A DNA stretch of 64,000 nt from Pterois miles (Eukaryota > Chordata > Actinopteri > Perciformes > Scorpaenidae). This document shows, piece by piece, positions 1-13,229 of this stretch. A program made the translations under genes and the position numbers. The stretch's first letter is position 1. Every line of letters starts with the position of its first letter. The stretch is taken from assembly GCA_947000775.1 (NCBI GenBank), contig CAMQGK010000297.1:943001-1007000 (forward strand). Direction: 5' to 3'. Under the pieces are notes generated by a model that did no database searches, was not told where the DNA came from, and saw only the letters and a list, made by a program, of their open reading frames with translations.

Positions 1-427
1 GCTACAAAAGTACTGAGAGCTGAACAGGCAGAGACTTTTAATCTCTCTCTCTCGTCTCCTGCACAGACATGAGTTGAGTCTTGCTACAAATGTTTGGTTG
101 AGGGGGTGAAAGGTTGTCCCGGGTTGGCGAGACATCGGGCTCACTTTGGCCCCACTCAGGAGATAGTCCAGCTCAACGCAACTCAATGCAGTGCGCTAAA
201 ACTAGTGACTGGAAAACAAATCAGCGCAGCATGGTTTGCTCCAAAAGTGCCAATGGAAAAGACCCATGATGTTCTTGTGGCTGAACAGGAGTAAAATCCT
301 GCAGCCAGGTTCCAGTACCTTGTGGAAAGCCTTCCCAGTAGACCGCAGGATGTTCTAACAGCCAATTAATATGCACGGTTTGGACTGACATGTTCAACAA
401 TCATACTGTTGTGTCCACATACTTTTG

Positions 428-430
<3 letters not shown>

Positions 431-493
<63 letters not shown>
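431..493. repeat. (AT)n microsatellite
   Basis: About 63 bases of uninterrupted AT, then CTGTATATATAC. Confidence 0.95.
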
Positions 494-494
<1 letters not shown>

Positions 495-624
495 TGTATA
501 TATACACACATAGTAAAAGAATTTCAAATACAGATGCTGTGATATTGTTTTTGTATACTTGATGCAAACACACAAGAGAAGACCCATATTGTGAAGCACA
601 CACACTCTCCACCTCTGCAGCCCA

Positions 625-688
625 AACACACACACAGACACACACACACACACACACACATGCACACACACACACACGCACACACACC
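625..688. repeat. (CA)n microsatellite, interrupted
   Basis: CA units interrupted by GACA, TGCA and CGCA. Confidence 0.9.
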
Positions 689-1753
689 TATTCAATCGTA
701 AAACCTTCCGATAACAGCACAGACTTATACACCAGGCACAAGAAGGATAGGGCTCTTGATGCCGAGGGAAGGGCCAAGATTAGAAAAAGGGGGAAGAGTC
801 CTTAAGCTTCAGCAAAAGAGAGAAGCTGAGGATGATGAAGGAGGAGATGGAGTGATGGAGGGAGGGAGGGAGTGATGGAGGGAGGGGTGAGCCAGTGAGC
901 CAAGGGTAACGAGGGAAGATATGCTTCAAATTAAATCATTTGGAACAAAAGAGGATTGTTGCCAAGCAACCCAGCCAGAACAGGGTTACCAGGGCAACCG
1001 AGGTGACCCGAAGCTTGACCTAAGAAATGGAGTCGCCCTTGTTCAGCACACGCACATACTTCCCCATCTCGACTGCTTTCAAGGCCCATCCAACACACGC
1101 AAACAGACAGCAGCTTTCTTCTGGAAAATGCAGAGCTCAACTGAAATGTCATCCTGTGGCACGAACCAAAATCAGGGCTTTTAAAAATGAGAGGGGATGA
1201 GGTTTCGTGGCTAATGGGTGACATTAGCCAAAATCAACAGCTAGTGAAGCGCAAAACATAAACTGTCCAATGTCCAAGATGAGCTTGTAGAATAAACAAA
1301 CAATGCTGGATTTTTCTCTGGGTTTTGGCAGCGATCTTGGTACACAAACACTGTTTTGAAATGATGGACGGATCCCAGATGCTCCTTTAGCAAGGAAAGA
1401 ATGTGCAATCCTTGTTTAAGGAACTATTAGGGAGGTCATTTACATTGAAATATCATGGCACTGTCTTCACCACGAATAAAATAAAGACAGCCAGACCTAT
1501 AGATACCTACTGATACTGGATATTTAAAGAGAATACAGAAATCTGAGTGTTGACAAGCACTTAACTACAGTTTTCATTCTTCAAACAACTTCTTCCATCA
1601 CATTTCCTGTGCAACACCATGAATGCCTTTGAAGAGAGACAGTGCACCTTTATCCCCATTTGTACTATCCATCACCTCCAGACTACAAAGACACACATAA
1701 AGACCGATCAGGTAGTCAGTGTGACGCAGCAAGGAGGAGGATATAACGACAGG

Positions 1754-2122
1754 TAGGGGTGTCAGAAAATATAAAAAAAAATGTAATATTGTAATATTAT
1801 GCTTCGTGATACTGTATTGATTTTTACTTACTTTCTTTAATTTGCAAAGAGATGTGCCCTCTCAGTGTATGTGCCCTCACAAAGTAGTACTATGATTTTA
1901 CAGGGACTGTAATACTTGCAAATCCCACCGTTCTGATTGCATAACTTTTTTTACTCATATTATATGCATATGGTGGTGTGTTTTTGCTAGGGATAATTAG
2001 AAATTAAATCAAATTTTTAAAAAATCATGACATATCGCCTTGCTTACAGTATAGCAATATATCCAATTGTTAGCCCTGTGTCATGATACGTATTGTATCG
2101 CCCGATTCTTTCCAATTCACAG
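1754..2122. mobile_element. AT-rich TAGGGGTGTCA-type repeat
   Basis: Starts TAGGGGTGTCAGAAAATAT and ends near ATTGTATCGCCCGATTCTT, a pattern common in teleost miniature elements. Heavily diverged. Confidence 0.4.
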
Positions 2123-2977
2123 TCCTTTTTCTTTGAGTCTGGCCATTGAGAAAAGGTGAACACTTTAACCTTTATAGTACGTATCTACAGGGGTGTTTGT
2201 GGATGTGAGGGTTGGCCACGCTTCCCAGCATTGGACACTTAATGGGCTGCCACTAGACACAAGGCACCTGATTGGATGAAAGGTTTCTCTCGTGGGCTGC
2301 TGCTCCCAGCCTTCAAACTGGAACCAACATGGCAGCTCATTTGGAGGCTTTATTCTCTTACATTATGAAAATAGTTCATCGAAATTGATTTGCATAAAGC
2401 AGCCTAGACGTCAACTTTATGCAAATGGGGACTGACTAATGTGACGCCCTCTTGAACTGTGCTGCCACTCTACCAGAATGCATTGCGGTACTGCTTACAT
2501 AGACCGTGAATGGGAAGCATGGAAACGACAGATCCTATGGACACATACCATCAGATGTCTGTTTCATCATCAACAATTTCATTCACCCCTCTATAACTGC
2601 TGTCAGTGCAGATTTGATCAGAAATCCATTTAAATGATCTTAGGAATCCCTCTAGCGTGCCATCTTTTAAGACGTCATGTTGTTTTCCCCGCACGATTAA
2701 AAACCTGTCCTGATAGTCGTACTATAAACTGTGATAACTTGCAGGTGCTACTGAAGTCAGTTTCTTTGGTAACATGTCAACTCTGCTGCCTGGCTGCTTC
2801 CACTTGAAATCACAAATAAACGTGTTCTCTCTTCTCATCGTGTAATTGTTGCTGCGTTACATGAGACTGGATGTTCTGCTGGATGTTTTGTTTCAGGCAG
2901 ACCTCCCTCTTTTCTTCTCCTCTCTGCGTCTCTGACTGCTCAGCAACATGACATGAAAGGACGAAGAGTGCTTTTGG

Positions 2978-2980
<3 letters not shown>

Positions 2981-3038
<58 letters not shown>

Positions 3039-3046
3039 TGTGTCTC
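2981..3046. repeat. (TG)n microsatellite
   Basis: Pure TG to about 3034, then TTTG(TG)n. Overlapping reading frames of poly-Cys/Val or Thr/His are artefacts. Confidence 0.95.
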
Positions 3047-4375
3047 CCTGGAAATAGCACAGAAAGACAAAGCAGGGTTGAAAGAAATCTTAATGTGGAC
3101 CAAAGTTCGGAGTACAGCGTACAGTGTGTCTCTCCTTTACTGGGAGAGCGTTTGCCAGTGTATTGGAATGCTCTCCTCCTTGTATCCAGGTTTCCTCCAG
3201 GGACCACTTTGAGAATATACAGTATGTGTGTCCTCCAGAGTACGAGTGTGTGTGCGTCCATGTATCCCCCCGTCTCTTCCCCCATCATGTCTGCAGGAAT
3301 GCGAGTATGTCTTGTGACGACGAACGGCCACTAACGAACGCAACTTTTCAGACGGCCCCCGCTGTTTGTCACTCCCAATCAAGACAAAGGAGATCAATGG
3401 AACGGCAAAGCGAGGGAAGGGAAGATGAAGAAGGTGAGGAAGAGGAGGAGGAGGGGGATGGGGCTCGCTGCTTCCAACAATGGCAGCAAAAACAGTGAAA
3501 CAATGGAGGCTGGACGGTGGCGTTTTTATCTGCAGGCACGCTGTGCGGCATGGCGGCTCCAGACATCGTTAGGGCGCCCCTCATGGGCTAATTGACTAAT
3601 TAGGGTCACTCCACGTGGTCTTAACTGTCATGGCCGCCAACACTGGAGAATTGGCGCGGCCCTGTGACCATCTGGTGACCTACTTGACATGAGAGATGAA
3701 CTATAAAGACATACAATATATGATGCAGGCATTTGGATATACAAGTGGCAGAAATGTGGAGATTCTAGCAGCGTTTTTTTTCACAAATGTGCAAATTATG
3801 ATTACAAAATCCAGTCTTACTCTTCCTGATTAATTAATTGCTACTGAATTGAAACCATTTATGATTTTCACGAGAGATCTCCTGGAAGCTCCATCAATGA
3901 CCCCAGGACCCTAATGATTTTAAAATGCGAGCACAGTGGTGTACAGCGCACTCATACACACACCTACACACACTATAAATACATTTCAGGTTGAGGATAA
4001 TGCACAGTAGTGATGTTAGTGTAAATATAGTAAATAGGCGGGTAAAGAATGAACTCAAGTCGGTGTCATAAGACACCACTAATGTAACCTATGTGCTTCC
4101 ATGTTTTATTCCTTAAAAGACTTAATGTAACTGACATCCATTTGACACTGCTAACTGTAATTTATTCAAACAATGTATTCAAACTGAATTCATCAGTGTT
4201 AAGTATTTCTGTGGAAATCGTATTCTTGCGGAGGGTGGAAAAGCCTGGGAAACATCACTTAGACCATTAGAGAGCACTAAAGGTTATTTCTTAACTATAA
4301 AACTCTGAGCAGCTCGCTAAGATCAGTTGACATATTACTCTGATCCAATGGTAGGCCAAAGGATGTATTAGGCCC

Positions 4376-4909
4376 TTAAAGGAACAGTGGGGAACATTTT
4401 GGGGGATGTAATGGACAAAATTGAATATAATATTAAAGCTGAGGATGAAGGTAACTTTGAGCGGTCAACTCTATTGTTTAGCTGTAAAATGAGAACATCT
4501 GCACCGGCTGGTGGGCGGCGCTTGGTATTTCCTCAACTGATCTCACCATGGCTGCCGGGTCACAAACTTTCTCATTTTACAGCTAAACAGTAACTACAAG
4601 ATGCTTCTGAAAACATTTGAGGCGAGAAATAGTCATTACAGTAACAGAATATTGATTCATATTTGATCAGCGATGCCTAGTCTGACTGTTTGATCAGAGT
4701 TCATGAGACGACAGGCGTCAGATCAGCTCTGATTCGTTGTTTTCCTCCCATCTGTGAAATCTTGCAGGTGCCATTAGGAGCACCGGAGGACACAGAGGAA
4801 CATGATTTTTTTCAGATTACCTGCCTCATGTGCTACTGTCAGGATGTAGTGACCATTTAAAAAAATAATTTTAATCATATTTGCTCCATTTCTACCCACT
4901 GCTGCTTAA
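4376..4909. mobile_element. TTAA-bounded element, family C, full copy
   Basis: Left TTAA|AGGAACAGTGGGGAAC and right complement TTAA|AGCAGCAGTGGGTAGAA are matching inverted ends. The body from 4498 on is the same repeat as 30945-31402. At 4910 it abuts a fragment of family D. Confidence 0.68.
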
Positions 4910-5050
4910 ATAACTATGTTTTCTTTATGTATAATCACCTGAAAATAGGAATCATGTTTTTGTTACCTGAGAATGAGCCACTTATATCTACATCCAGGTC
5001 CTCTTCTTAGAGCCATGTTTCTACAGTACAACCCTTTAATGGAAACTGAC
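4910..5050. mobile_element. Fragment of family D
   Basis: GTATAATCACCTGAAAATAGGAATCATG and GAATGAGCCAC..ATATCTACAT segments match 59930-60060 and the complement of 43735-43805. It joins family C directly at 4909, suggesting nested or composite insertion. Confidence 0.5.
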
Positions 5051-6929
5051 AATACAAAACAGAAGGAATCACTGCTCAAGAAGGACCTGCTGTTGCAGGT
5101 GTCCAGACTGGTTTTCTGCAGCTGTGGACAGGAAGGAACCATAATTTTAGGCAGCATTATGGCATAAAAAGGCAAATACCAGCCAGATATATCATCCAGT
5201 CCCTAATGCGTGCTATAAATTCATATCATAAAAAGGTATATGTCAAGCTAAAAAGCCAGGTAAACAACAAACACCCACCACTACATCATCCTCGAGCGTG
5301 CAAGCACAGATGCATGATGGATGTACAGTAGACTGTGCAGATGTATGTGCACTGTACCATCAATGTCAGTTGAAAAGCTCATGTCAACCAATCTAAAACT
5401 GTCAGGAACTATGAAAACAGACTAGTTTTTAGATTTACCACCATGCAGTGCTGTATATCTGATGGGTTTTGTAGATCTTTGTCAGCCCCCTTCCCAGATG
5501 TCTGTTTTCCAAGTTCCTCTCCTTTGGACTGGTGTATCTATACACTGATACGGACTGTGAAAAAACAACATAAAACAGACTTTTGTTCCAACAAGAATAC
5601 TCAGAACAGCTTCAGTCCTCATTGTCAATAATTCTCCATGTTTCTGAACTCTGCTGGAGGAACGAACACCATTCCTCTACACGATATTCCCTCATTTGGT
5701 GTTTTAATGACGGTGGTCGCCTAGCACTGTTTTGGTATTACATTTTGTTTGAGAAATGGTGACTGCATAACATATGATTCACATCATTTTCACACTAATC
5801 AAATCTATTCCATGAGCCTGTGTGCCCCGTACGCATACTGCATTCAGTATGTTTCTGCACTAATTTACTTGGTTTTTCTTCTAATTTGTCACCCATTAGT
5901 ATACAGCATATGTGCTTATTTCACAAATATTTCCTGTATAGAAAGCGAAGGCCGGAAATGGTCTGAAAGGTTTCTGTTTTTCTGGTTCTCCAAATTAATG
6001 TTTAATGTTTAACATCATTTGTCCTCCAGCTGTTAACATATATGTCGTTTTGGGGCACTTGCCGAAAGAACTGATTGCTGAAAGCTATAGGAGAGACTCA
6101 GTTGACTGTGTGCATGAGTTCACGCTTTACTTATTCTCCCAAACCAGCTTTGCAAAGATTACCTTTCATTTTGTAAAAGTTTCCAAAAGAGCACGACACC
6201 CTCCCAAAGCAATCACAATGCTAGTGAAAGGATCGGTTTCACACAAAAAACAGATTTTCTCACTTACCTCTAATGGCATCTAACCATGCTGATAGTTGTG
6301 GTTTTATTTGTCCAGTTTTGAGATATCCATCTGTGAGATATCGGCTGCCTCCTCACTTCAATAGAACTGAAAGCAATTTTGTTTGTGGTGCCAAAAAAAT
6401 CAGTGATAAATTATTTGGAATAAAATAGTTCCACAGAGAAATGTTCACAGTGAGGTCTGTGGATTATCCAGAGTAACAGGAACATTATTCAAGAAAGACA
6501 CACTCCTGCAGATTTTTTAAAATGTATTTTTCAATGCCGTCAGCACCAGAAATGAAACTCCATTCACTTCCATTGTACTGAAAACTGATATCTGAAAACA
6601 TTAGCAAATAAAAAGAAAAGCATCTACATGGTTTCAAACCACAGAGGTGAGTCAGAAAATGTTTTTGTTTTTTTTTCTGGTAATTTTTGTGAACTGACAA
6701 TTTTCACACACGAGTGACAACATACATAAGTGCATGCAGTGTAAACATCCAGCGCACAGACACGCTACAAGTAGCTCTCTGGGCTGAGCTACTCTGCAGC
6801 AGCACATTACTATGATATACTTATGCTCTCCATTCATACACTCAGTCATGACACTGAATCTCATTTAATGTCACAAGCCACATTTGCCTGGAGTGGAGCC
6901 CTACAAGCTGAGCTCAGAGAGAAAAGGAC
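5051..6929. other. No gene seen: unique AT-rich sequence
   Basis: Frames up to 92 codons show no family resemblance and no consistent splice sites. Confidence 0.5.
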
Positions 6930-8112
6930 TGAAGTCATCTTTCTTTCCCTGCCGTCTGCCTCTGTTTCTACTCTCTTGGTCTTGCTCTCTCTCCTTCTGT
7001 ATCTCTCTATCTGCTTCTCTGCTGTGATCACACCCACCCCATCCCCTCTCTTTCCCCCTCGGTCTGTCTCTCTCCATCTATGCCTCTCTACCTCTCTCTC
7101 TTCCCCTCTGCAGTCGGTGAATTCCCTCGGGTTCGACAGCGGGAGACTATTACACTCACAGACAGATTCGCTCTCCTCCAATTTCTCTCTGTCCTCTCCC
7201 TCCCAGCTCACCCCCTCTTTCATCATCCCCTCTTCCTCTTCCTCCTGTGCTCTCAAGCCTCTTTCCCCTCTTATTCATTCTCTCCATCAGCATGAATGTG
7301 TATGTTTGTGCGTTTTTGTGCATGCTTGCGCAGGTCTTCCAACCCTCCCTCTTGCCCCCGCCTCCCTCCTTCCCTTTCTCTTTCTCCTTGTCCTTTTCTT
7401 CAGTCAATATAATTGGCATCGCAGGAGTGCTCCCTGCAGAGTATGCTAAAACAGCAAGCACAAAAACAGAGGGAGAGCAGAGAAGGAGGCAGGAAGGGAG
7501 AGAGATGTGGATAAAGGCAAGAAGACGAAGATAAAGCGAGAGGGGAGGACAGGAAAGCAGAGAGCTTGGAGGAGGGAAGAAGAAGATGAGAGGAAAACAG
7601 TGAAAGGGACATAAATGTGATGAGAGGGGAGGAGATATAAATATAGAAAAAAGAGGGAGGAAAGATTTATAAAAGAGAGAAAGAGAAGAAATTGAAAATA
7701 GAAATAAATAAGGTGACTGAGCAAAGTAAGAAAGAGATGAAGAGTTGAAAGAAGAGAGGGAAATGAGGAGAAATGGGGATGGAAGCAAGGGAAGAAAAAA
7801 AGATAATGCAAAGAGGGTGGGGAAGACACAAAGATAGCGGAAGGAGAGGAAAAATAAGGATGGCGAGGAAAGGAAGGATGAGAGCTTCAAAAAACAACGA
7901 AGCAGTAAAAAAGGGGAAACAGAGAGGCCAGAAATACAAGAAATTGGGAGAGATACAAAAAGGGAGGGAAACAAAGAGGAGAAAAGACAAACACAAAGAG
8001 AAAGGGAGGAAAATTAAGAGAGGAGAAAGGAGGACACAAGCAGAAGATGCAGGGAAGATAAGACAAAGGGTGACACAGAGAAGAAAATGAGGAAGAAAAA
8101 TTGGAGAGAAAA
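6930..8112. repeat. 1.2 kb pyrimidine-to-purine switch tract
   Basis: On the plus strand 6930-7410 is strongly pyrimidine-rich (CTCTCT, CCCTC blocks); after a short mixed segment, 7465-8112 is strongly purine-rich (GAGAGG, GGAAG, AAAGA). The long reading frames here, up to 272 codons, are only Ser/Leu/Phe- or Glu/Lys/Arg-rich shadows of this bias. Confidence 0.8.
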
Positions 8113-9125
8113 GTCTTGAAAATAGCAATCAGCAACCACAGAAACCAGAGCGCGTCCATTCAGAAACCAGCCAGCCACTCAAGGCAAATTCAGCCGTATA
8201 TCTCCTCCTGACTAGACACACAAGTGCCAAACCACATTAGACTGCAAGACAACCATCCTGAAATAACCCAGACCTCAGTCGCAACAACAATCTCTCTGTC
8301 TCTGCCTCCACAAGCACTCTGCAGGTCTCAGAAAGAATCATTTCAGATTTTGTTGGCAAAATTTTAATGTAAAAGTGCATGTCTTATCCGTCTGAACCAC
8401 AGATTCTTCATATGATTCAGCGCCGCACTGCTGAGACCTTCCACATTTGTCCTAATTAACCAACACGATGTCAGCAGCAGGAAATGTTCTTGGCAAACTG
8501 CACATTAATCAAACCTCAAGTGCAAGAAACAAACACCAGCAAGATGCCCGGAGAAAATGAGCCGACCAGCCACCTCCCGGCCCACCAGCCACTCGTCTGG
8601 CAGAAATGCAGGTCAGGAGGGTGCAAAGATTACTGACATTACAGCACCTACATTACTGCAGATTATGAAGTCATGTGACTTTTGGCTAATGAGTCTCTCA
8701 CTAACGAGCTAATGAATCTCCTGCCGCCACTCAGGGGCGGCTGAAATAAAATGTTGCCTTGTGAGGTTTAAATGTGACACATGTAGGGCTGCAACTAACC
8801 TTTGTTTTCACTAGTATTAACCCATCAGTTATTTTTTGATTAGTCCATCACTCATGCTGCAAAGCAAATGAAGACAAATGAAGACAAATGTTCATCACAA
8901 CAACACGCTGAGGCCTTAAAATTGCTTCTTCGGTCTGAGGAAATGCCTCTCTCTCCTCCTTTCACTATTTCTCTCTACAAAAAAGAAAATTCTCGTCTGC
9001 CACGCACTTATGTCTTACTTCATACACATGCAACCTTGTGGCACTAGTGTTAGGTGGATCTGAGAGCTGCGGCACTTATTCTTGAAGGCTTCTCCCAGAT
9101 GTAGTGCAGTTTGGATTGTGACTCA

Positions 9126-9181
9126 TTTGTACATTGCTTTGGACAAAAGCATCTGCCAAATGAATAAATCTAAATGTAAAT
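9126..9181 (+). mobile_element. Retroposon tail fragment
   Basis: TTGCTTTGGACAAAAGCATC then CCAAATGAATAAATCTAAATG is a widely shared fish SINE/LINE 3' tail. Only about 55 bases are recognisable. Confidence 0.5.
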
Positions 9182-9683
9182 TCACAGATACAAAGCTTAA
9201 AAAGCATTAAATCTTCTCAATTTTGCAGCTGGGACCAGTTGGGGGGAAAAAAATCACAACAATAACTACAAAGGCAGACAGGAATAAAGTTGCTCTAAAG
9301 AAGAAGAAACTCAGAGATCATATAGGTCACACATTGAAAAGTAAATCAAAGAAAGACAAAGTAAAATAAAATCAAACTAAAAGGAAAAATAGGAATAAAC
9401 ATACAAAAAAATACATACAAATACAGTTATACTAAAGACCGTCTTGTGATGGGATCATATCAGCCAAAAATATCAGGCCAGAGGCATAAAGTGGGAGGGT
9501 CCATAGCCCGTCCCCACATCCTACCCCCCTATTTCCAGCACCCTTGCTCAGATCATCCCCATCGGTTGCGGCGCTATCACGGTCACAATATGATAATGTG
9601 CCCAGGTGTTCCCGTGAGCTCATGTACTAGCTTGTACAGGTATCACCAGCAGGCCTATTGGCCATGGACCATCGTGGTCAGGC

Positions 9684-9712
9684 GACAGAGACAGAGACAG
9701 AGACAGAGACAG
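9684..9712. repeat. (GACAGA)n short tandem repeat
   Basis: Between four and five units. Confidence 0.85.
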
Positions 9713-10496
9713 GCAGGGATGACGCATTTTGTAGGCCAACCAAGAAGTTGGTTCCCTCGACAAAAAGACGATGGGATGTTTCCATTATTTCAGAAAATAA
9801 GCTCTGTGGCAAACAAATGTTTATGATACTGACACATTTTGTTCAGTCAGATAATCTCCACAAACGAACACTACTTTTATGATTTTTGAAGTGCGAATGC
9901 GATCGCTAGAAGTAAAAGCTAACGCTAGGCTATAGAGGAACTACACTACGGTCACATGAACGCAACAAGGCTGTTAAGGCAGACAAATCAGCTTGATGAC
10001 ACTTAAAAGTCTCATTTAGCCACTTGTTAGCAACCATCTTTTTAAAGACAATACCAAGCTCCAAAGTTCCAGAGTGGGATATTTATTTATGTAGTTTAAG
10101 TCGCAGAACAACACGATACAATCTCTTAAGCTTGTGTTAAATAGGCATCCTCTATAACTAAAAATGTATTCAAAAAACCCACAGACTTGCAGAGGAGGGA
10201 ACCGGAAGTGCTAAAATGCTAACTCATTTCCTGGTTTCAGGCGGACACGGGTCTCGGGGTATGGGGTCCAACACATGCAATGTAACTCACGCTGCAGTTG
10301 TGCACTGCAATTGGCACAATTTTGGAGAGTGCAGACCAGATTTTACTGGGTATGTGTTGTACCACAAAGACATGAAGCATTGTTGACGCATATCCCAGCC
10401 TTCTTCAATAGAGGTTATTAATAGAAATACTACATGTGATAGTACTATGATATATAAATACACATACTAACTACAGAATGTGATGGGATACACCAG

Positions 10497-10673
10497 TTGC
10501 AACACCAAACTGTACCAGGGGGAAAGAGGGGATCCAACGCCCTCTTCCCCACTTCCTACCACCCTTCTTCTGGTGGCCTTGCTTGGACCACACCCATCTT
10601 CAAACTCTGCCTTCTCAACTACACGCCTGTAAAGTTTTCCCAACTTAGGATCAATAAAGTGTCTATCTATCTG

Positions 10674-10717
<44 letters not shown>
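10497..10717 (+). mobile_element. LINE-tail remnant ending in (TCTA)n
   Basis: AACTTAGGATCAATAAAGTG runs into 13 or so TCTA units. ATCAATAAAGT followed by (ATCT)n is how several fish LINE families (L2/CR1 group) end. Upstream 10497-10630 shows no reverse-transcriptase frame. Confidence 0.5.
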
Positions 10718-10769
10718 ATACTAATACTTAATCAATTCATAGAGTCTAAACCAATCAGGCCAGGACTAG

Positions 10770-11160
10770 TCAAGTCAATTTTATCTATATAGCCCAGCAT
10801 CACGAATCATAAATTGGGCTTTACAATCTGTACAGCATACAACACCATCTGTCCTTGAACCCCCATAGTGAATAAGGAAAAACTTAACAAGAGAAGAAAC
10901 CCTTTAACTTTAAGTAAAAAAAATAGAAGAAACTAGAAGAGGGATCGCTCTCCCAGGACAGACAGATATGCAATAGATGTCGTGTGTACAGAATAAACAG
11001 CATGATAAAATTACAGCGTAGACAATCCATATGACAAAAATGGCACCGATATGTGAGCATATATGAAAAAGATGGATCCAGGAGGGAACATGTATCCGGA
11101 TCACTAATACATGCATGTTTATCATCATCACTTTGTTGTTAGCAATCTAGCAGATTTCCT
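10770..11160. mobile_element. Interspersed repeat of known teleost type, class unclear
   Basis: CAATTTTATCTATATAGCCC, GGGCTTTACAATCTGTACAG, CATACAACACC, ATAAGGAAAAACTT, CAGGACAGACAGATATGCAA and TAGATGTCGTGTGTACAGAA are phrases I recall from many percomorph introns. No coding frame. Confidence 0.55.
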
Positions 11161-12549
11161 AGAAAATGTGACTTGATAGGACAGTGCAGCTGCAGCACAA
11201 GGGCCCTTAGAGGCTGACAATCTTCCTGGTAATAGTGTCATTTGTTTACGGTAATTACTTTATTGTCAAAATGTGGCAAGGGTTTACAGATCTTACAATG
11301 CTACAAAGAGAACGCTATAAACTGCCAAAAGCAACTTATTTGTGATTCAGAACAACTAATAAAAATTCTGAAATTATGAATGGCCGATGTAACAAAAAGG
11401 ATAACATGAAATTATTTGTTAAAGAACATGAAGTCCAATTTCGTTTACCAAAGCAGAAATTATGAATAAAACATTACACAGTCTATTGTACTGCTAACAC
11501 TGCTCTCCTCTGTCTGAAATAATCTAAGAGGAGAAATACCGGACAGAGACACATACGGAGTGGTGGTAAAATAAGATGTCTAATACAGATGTTTCACACA
11601 TTTTCACACTTTAAGGCCTTAAATTTAGATTTATTTTAAGGCTTTTGCAGTTTTAAAGACCCACAGATGCTCTGTGTTTCTTATTTCTCCTCTGACTCTG
11701 CTCCTCTCCCTCTCTTTGTGTCTCCTCCCCTCCCTTCCTCTATCTAATCTTGCTTTCTGAAGCCACGGAGGCAAAAAAAAAAAAAAAAGAAGAGGACAGA
11801 CTCTATTCTATTCAAATCCAAAGCCGGGAGAGCAGACTCAAATCCAGCCCAATCGCATTTATAGCTGGGTTCCGCTCCAAATGGTAATTTGTTGACTGTC
11901 TATTGGCTTGGGAGCAGGGGCGCCTGTGATTGACACTGTGACTACAACACAGCGGAGGGAGGAAGCGAGGAAGGAGGTGATGGTGACATAACGCTGCTGT
12001 GATGATCTCACTTTTTTATGATCATTATATTTACATTGCTGGTCCTTCAGATCATTGGCATTTATAGATTAAGGTTCTCATTTACCTGATTTTTTAGTCA
12101 TGCTCGAGGCACTGCCTTAGGGCGGCAACGCTGTTCTGTCACTCTACCACGTTAGTCCAGACTGAAATGTCTCAACAACTATTCTCTATGAAATCTGGTT
12201 CCAGCATTCATGTTCCCCTGAGGACAAACTGTAATAACTTTGGTGATCTCTTAATTTTTCATCTAGTGCCATCATCAGGTCAAACATTTTACCTGTTGAG
12301 CATCAGCATTTTAAACGTTGTCTTTAAGAGCATGCTAGTATGTTGATGTTAGCGTTTAGCTCAAAGTAATGCTGTGAGTAAAGCTGCCTTCACATAATGA
12401 GAAATTTGCGCTTCGCTCATGAGGTCGGCCACAGAGCCTTGCAGGGGCAAAGCGCCGCGCAGGTATAATATGCCATCAGAAAGCGTGCACAGAACGCCAT
12501 TCACTGTTTCTACGCTGCAACAACAGTTGCAGCTGTTATAAGGAAGCAC

Positions 12550-12907
12550 AATTTTGAAAAAATATAATGGTGATATTTTGAGTGATATTGTGATTGCGAT
12601 ATGATTTTCTATAATTCTTTTTTTTTTTTACATCATTAGTCTGATTTTCACTGAACAATATATATTAAAATGATTGTGGTGTGATTTTTGTGGGATCTGT
12701 ACCAAACAATAATTTTTCTAATTGAATTTTTCTTTTAAGTCTGTAGAATATAATGTGTAGGGCAGGACATCTCTGCAGCACACAGTAATTCATTGTTATG
12801 TTCACCTTTAACATTTTGCACCTCCAGCGATCTGAAAATTGCAGCTGGCCATACTGCGATTTCAATTAAAAAAAAAAAAAAAAAAAAAAAGTACTCTGCA
12901 GCCCTAA
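12550..12907. mobile_element. GCGAT-rich degenerate repeat ending GCAGCCCTAA
   Basis: TGATATTGTGATTGCGATATGATTT and ACTGCGATTTCAATT, a 23-base A run (12868-12890), then GCAGCCCTAAG: the look of a miniature DNA element end. Its left limit is uncertain. Confidence 0.4.
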
Positions 12908-13229
12908 GCTGTTATCTCATTGGCTGCCCTTTGAAAGTTCAGCAGCAACTGAGGTCAAAGTTGAAATAATTTGAAGTTTGAGCGCAGCGCTCGGTGGCAA
13001 TTTCGCGCTGTGCACCACACCGACGGTTCCACCTACTCAGGCACGGCCGACCTCCCCAGAGGAAAACAGAGGCACAGCCAGCACAGAGCCATTTGACCAC
13101 TGATCATGAGTGGACGGCTTTAGAGCAGCGAGCCCGGCCGTACACTGACAGTCTTCTTCTGTCATGAAAAACTAGTTTCTGTGCAAGTCCATGCGTCATA
13201 CAATTGCACAAATATAAAACATCTCCTTG

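Larger units (their letters stand above)
1..1753. other. No gene seen: microsatellites and unique sequence
   Basis: Apart from the (AT)n and (CA)n runs, 810-900 is GGA-rich (GGAGGGAGGGAG). Positions 100-380 include a fragment that looks repeat-like (CCAGGTTCCAGTACCTTGTG and ATTAATATGCACGG). No splice-bounded coding segment is recognised. Confidence 0.6.
8113..12549. other. No gene seen: scattered repeat fragments
   Basis: Beyond the listed repeats, 11690-11770 is CTC-rich and 11776-11790 is an A run. 9446-9826 opens a 126-codon plus frame around the GACAGA repeat that I do not believe is coding. Confidence 0.5.

Noticed and set aside
6823..7449. Plus-strand frame of 208 codons
   Set aside because: Same compositional artefact on the pyrimidine side of the switch.
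7156..7974. Minus-strand frame of 272 codons, longest in the window
   Set aside because: Composition is almost only Ser, Leu, Phe and Pro from the purine tract; no start context, splice sites or family resemblance.
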